From NCBI GenBank assembly GCA_001919995.1, contig MNIY01000207.1:1-7570 (forward strand): a DNA stretch of 7,570 nucleotides. The letters are read 5' to 3'. Each line of letters opens with the position of its first letter. Within the stretch, counting starts at the first letter, position 1. The notes below the pieces were generated by a model. It saw nothing but the letters and a program-made list of their open reading frames with translations, made no database searches and was not told the origin of the DNA. This DNA comes from Ktedonobacter sp. 13_1_20CM_4_53_11. Lineage in GTDB: Bacteria > Chloroflexota > Ktedonobacteria > Ktedonobacterales > Ktedonobacteraceae. The position numbers and the translations under genes are program-made. Shown piece after piece: positions 5,506 through 7,570 of this stretch.

Positions 5506-5587
5506 AAAAAGATATAATGTGCTGACGGAAAAAGATATATTGAGCAGACCCATACGTGTGAAAGGCGATAGCCAGAAAGATATAGTG
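5506..5587 (-). repeat. Three AAAGATATAnTG direct repeats upstream of the BTAD gene
   Basis: AAAAAGATATAATG (5506-5519), AAAAAGATATATTG (5529-5542) and AGAAAGATATAGTG (5574-5587) are spaced 23 and 45 bases apart, close to one and two steps of about 22.5, so they present on nearly the same DNA face. Direct repeats just upstream of a weak promoter are what SARP/BTAD activators bind. They are candidates for the operator of this regulator itself. Confidence 0.55.
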
Positions 5588-5640
5588 AACACTTTCTATT
5601 ACATCACACGCCTAACAGACAATTTGGCTTCCGTACATCA

Positions 5641-5672
5641 AGCATAGCGGGAGAGCGTGAAGAAAAGCGTTG
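5641..5672 (-). promoter_or_regulatory. Second copy of the tandem-repeat promoter block
   Basis: On the minus strand, CAACGCT (5672-5666) and CACGCT (5659-5654) are separated by TTTCTT with the same 12-base period. Seven bases later comes TATGCT (5646-5641) as the -10. The 20-base repeat part matches the block at 3163-3182 at 18 of 20 positions, and the distance to the -10 is identical. It could be a distal promoter of the BTAD regulator, about 225 bases upstream of its start. Confidence 0.55.
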
Positions 5673-5725
5673 GCAAGTACAGCAAACTTTCCTTGAAGGG
5701 CAACTTTCTTAGTCATACAGACAGC

Positions 5726-5743
5726 TTTGTTTCAACAAACGCT
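5726..5743 (+). promoter_or_regulatory. TTTGTT/AACAAA palindrome joined to ACAAACGCT
   Basis: Perfect arms TTTGTT (5726-5731) and AACAAA (5734-5739) overlap an exact ACAAACGCT (5735-5743). A related GAAACGCTC lies at 5768-5776. Both face the plus-strand regulator, so they may be its operator sites. Confidence 0.4.
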
Positions 5744-5806
5744 TGTCTTCATTCAGGATTAGTTTGAGAAACGCTCTTCGGCAATGCTAGCTTTCTTCTG
5801 TACCCG

Positions 5807-5815
5807 TGCTATACT
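5807..5815 (+). promoter_or_regulatory. Extended -10 promoter of the STAND regulator
   Basis: TGC followed by TATACT (5810-5815), an extended -10 that can work with the poor -35 seen here. A start near 5822 gives a leader of about 65 bases. Confidence 0.55.
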
Positions 5816-5866
5816 GTAGAGATGGCTCGATAAGCGTAGGAGAGAACACTCTTTTCATTCAGAAGA

Positions 5867-5886
5867 CTCGCTGGAGGAGGTGCGAG
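5867..5886 (+). promoter_or_regulatory. Small hairpin presenting the Shine-Dalgarno in its loop
   Basis: CTCGC (5867-5871) and GCGAG (5882-5886) can pair around a 10-base loop that contains GGAGGAGGT (5873-5881), with the ATG two bases after the stem. It may tune translation; the stem is only 5 bp. Confidence 0.3.
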
Positions 5887-5887
5887 C

Positions 5888-7570
5888 ATGGCGGAGCTCA
5901 TTGGAGAGCACTCTGGCAACTATCTTCATCCCTCGACGCCCTTTAATGGCGAGAAAGCCGCCACCGGCTCAGCCGTTCGTTTCCAGAATCTCCCTCCTCT
6001 GCTTACTCCGTTGATTGGACGCGAACAGCAGGAGCAAGCGATCAGTGCTTTACTACTACGGCCTGGGATTCGGCTCCTCACGCTCACCGGCGCGGGCGGC
6101 ATCGGCAAGACATGCCTGGCTCAGAAAGTTGCGGCCGATCTAATCAGTGTGTTTGCTCATAGCGCCTGCCTGGTGCAGCTTGCTCCTATCAGCGACTTTA
6201 ACCTGGTCATACCTACCATTGCACAGACGCTCGGACTACGAGATGTCGAAGAACGTTCGCTGTTCGAGTCGCTCAAAGCTTTCCTACGTGACAAACACCT
6301 CCTGCTGCTGCTGGATAATTTCGAGCAGGTACTTGAAGCCTCGCCCGCGCTGGTTGAACTGCTTCAGGCCTGTCCATCAATCAAGATCATGGTGACCAGC
6401 CGAGCGGTCTTGCACGTGGAGGGTGAATATGAGTTTTCGGTTCCTCCGCTCTCCTTGCCCGACCCGCTCCACCTGCCAGCGTACGAGGAGCTTTTGCACT
6501 ACGCGGCGGTCGCCCTTTTCGTCCAGCGTGCGCAAATGGTGAAGCCCCAATTTGTCCTTTCTGAGGACAACGCAGCTGCTGTGGCCCAGATCTGCATCAG
6601 ACTGGACGGGCTGCCACTGTCTATTGAGCTGGCGGCAGCGCGGAGCAAACTCCTGTCTTCCCGGGCATTGCTCGGGCGACTCAACCACCGGCTTGCCGTG
6701 TTGACGGATGGAAGGCAGGATGCTCCCACCAGGCAGCAGACACTGCGCGCTACCCTCCGCTGGAGTTATGATCTCCTGAATGCCCAGGAGCAACGGTGTT
6801 TCCGGTGCCTGGCCATCTTCGTCGGAGGCTGTACGCTAGAGGCTGCGGAAGCGGTCTGTAGCGCAGCTGTGGATCTCTCGTTTCCTGTTATAGACCTGGT
6901 TGCATCCCTGCTTGACAAAAGCTTGCTGCAACAGAGCGACCGGGACGGAGATGAGCCGCGCCTGCTGATGTTAGAAACGATCAGGGAGTACGCCCTGGAA
7001 AGACTCATGGATTCTGGAGAGTTGGAGGCGACGCGGGAGAGGCATGCGTTGTACTACCTCGCACTTGCCGAGCAAGGTGAGCCGGAATTATTCGGGCACC
7101 AGCAACGGCTGTGGATGGATCGCCTGACGTGGGATGCCGAAAACTTCCGAGCAGCCTTGCAGTGGTCGCAAACCCATCACAGGAAGGAGCAATTACTTCG
7201 CCTGGCAGGAAACCTCGGGCATTTCTGGTACATGTGCGGTCGTTTCAGCGAGGCCATGCTCTGGATCGAGACAGCGTTGCGGGAAGTGGCACCAGACGTC
7301 GCCGTATCCGCACGCATCAAGGCACTGTATATTGTGGCCTTGATTGCCAGCCACGTGGGGCAAAGCGATCTCCTCTTCGGTCGGGTACGGGAATGTCTGA
7401 CACTCGCCCGGCAGCATCGCGACGGTCGAGGCTTTGTGATAGCTTCCTGGGCCCTGGTCCACGACTTGCTGTCAGGTGGGGACATCATAGGAGCACGCGC
7501 CCAGGCAGAAGAGACGCTGACATTCGTGCGGGCGCACGCACCGGCAGAGGATAGCTGGACGCTGGCATGT
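5888..7570 (+). CDS. STAND/NB-ARC ATPase regulator (LuxR/AfsR-like), 5' part
   Basis: An open frame of 561 codons that runs off the right edge. It opens with a short Ser/Thr/Pro-rich tail, then LPPLLTPLIGREQQ (35-48), the entry to the nucleotide-binding domain. Walker A GAGGIGKT is at 68-75, Walker B HLLLLLDN at 137-144 (Asp143), the sensor-1-like VTSR at 169-172, and the ARC-type GLPLSIELAAAR at 241-252. A winged-helix segment (LRATLRWSYDLL, CLAIFVGG, LLDKSLL, MLETIREYALERL) and TPR-like helices follow (from about 375). Signal-dependent STAND regulators of this build usually carry a LuxR-type helix-turn-helix at the far C-terminus, outside the window, so DNA binding is inferred. GGAGGAGGT six bases before the ATG at 5888 fixes the start. 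It diverges from the BTAD regulator and all visible motifs are intact. Confidence 0.9.
   Translation, partial: MAELIGEHSGNYLHPSTPFNGEKAATGSAVRFQNLPPLLTPLIGREQQEQAISALLLRPGIRLLTLTGAGGIGKTCLAQKVAADLISVFAHSACLVQLAPISDFNLVIPTIAQTLGLRDVEERSLFESLKAFLRDKHLLLLLDNFEQVLEASPALVELLQACPSIKIMVTSRAVLHVEGEYEFSVPPLSLPDPLHLPAYEELLHYAAVALFVQRAQMVKPQFVLSEDNAAAVAQICIRLDGLPLSIELAAARSKLLSSRALLGRLNHRLAVLTDGRQDAPTRQQTLRATLRWSYDLLNAQEQRCFRCLAIFVGGCTLEAAEAVCSAAVDLSFPVIDLVASLLDKSLLQQSDRDGDEPRLLMLETIREYALERLMDSGELEATRERHALYYLALAEQGEPELFGHQQRLWMDRLTWDAENFRAALQWSQTHHRKEQLLRLAGNLGHFWYMCGRFSEAMLWIETALREVAPDVAVSARIKALYIVALIASHVGQSDLLFGRVRECLTLARQHRDGRGFVIASWALVHDLLSGGDIIGARAQAEETLTFVRAHAPAEDSWTLAC

Larger units (their letters stand above)
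5417..5887. other. Divergent regulatory region between two regulators
   Basis: These 471 bases, clearly A+T-richer than the flanking genes, hold no gene I can support. They contain a proximal -10 and three AAAGATATA repeats on the BTAD side, a tandem-repeat promoter block in the middle, further AAACGCT copies, and an extended -10 promoter on the ATPase side. Confidence 0.7.

Noticed and set aside
5506..5587. CRISPR-like array
   Set aside because: The repeats are only 14 bases with 9 and 31 bases between them, and no cas gene is near; operator repeats fit better.
6377..6793. 138-codon minus-strand frame
   Set aside because: A shadow of the STAND ATPase gene, whose motifs on the plus strand are continuous across it.
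7111..7554. 147-codon plus-strand frame in another register
   Set aside because: It overlaps the open STAND regulator frame, is Arg/Ser-rich without motifs, and has no start signal.

Overview
The window looks like accessory or lightly decaying chromosome from a GC-rich, filamentous-type bacterium, most likely a Ktedonobacteria-like member of the Chloroflexota. This is an inference. It rests on AfsR/MalT-style giant regulators (BTAD and STAND ATPase), a probable fragment of a Ser/Thr kinase, and an IS200/IS605-type relic. No rRNA or marker gene fixes the taxonomy.

Left half (1-2969), all on the minus strand and read right to left: a Trp/Gln-rich, internally duplicated phasin-like protein; an acyl-CoA dehydrogenase of the glutaryl-CoA dehydrogenase/plant ACX4 type; a MaoC (R)-enoyl-CoA hydratase; and the N-terminal 102 codons of an acetyl-CoA hydrolase/CoA-transferase that runs off the left edge. 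The last three are 24 bases apart, each with a strong Shine-Dalgarno, and form an operon. Together they fit short-chain acid activation, alpha,beta-dehydrogenation and hydration to (R)-3-hydroxyacyl-CoA, possibly feeding polyhydroxyalkanoate, with the phasin-like protein as a granule partner.

Between the phasin-like gene and the dehydrogenase (about 2115-2516) sits a compact element without a protein gene. It has matching subterminal hairpins at both ends (same CCCC/GGGG foot, one bulged pyrimidine at the same place, compensatory stem changes), a good extended -10 promoter, and a chain of hairpins reading rightward. I read it as a transposase-less IS200/IS605 derivative that may make a TnpB-type guide RNA (reRNA/omega-RNA class). 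It supplies the last ~80 codons of the phasin-like reading frame. This is the best candidate here for an undescribed system.

Middle (2970-5416): a promoter region with a tandem repeat, a probable kinase scrap, and a broken BTAD/ATPase regulator on the minus strand. The DNA-binding and BTAD domains are intact, but the Walker A segment is deleted with a frameshift and the C-terminal TPR part is missing. The surviving 325-codon frame could act as a small SARP-like regulator.

Right (5417-7570): a 471-base divergent regulatory region with two repeat families, then a plus-strand STAND/NB-ARC ATPase regulator with intact Walker motifs, open at the right edge. A 20-base tandem-repeat promoter block upstream of the broken regulator recurs almost unchanged upstream of the phasin-like gene. 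This suggests a shared control circuit linking the regulators to the metabolic genes.
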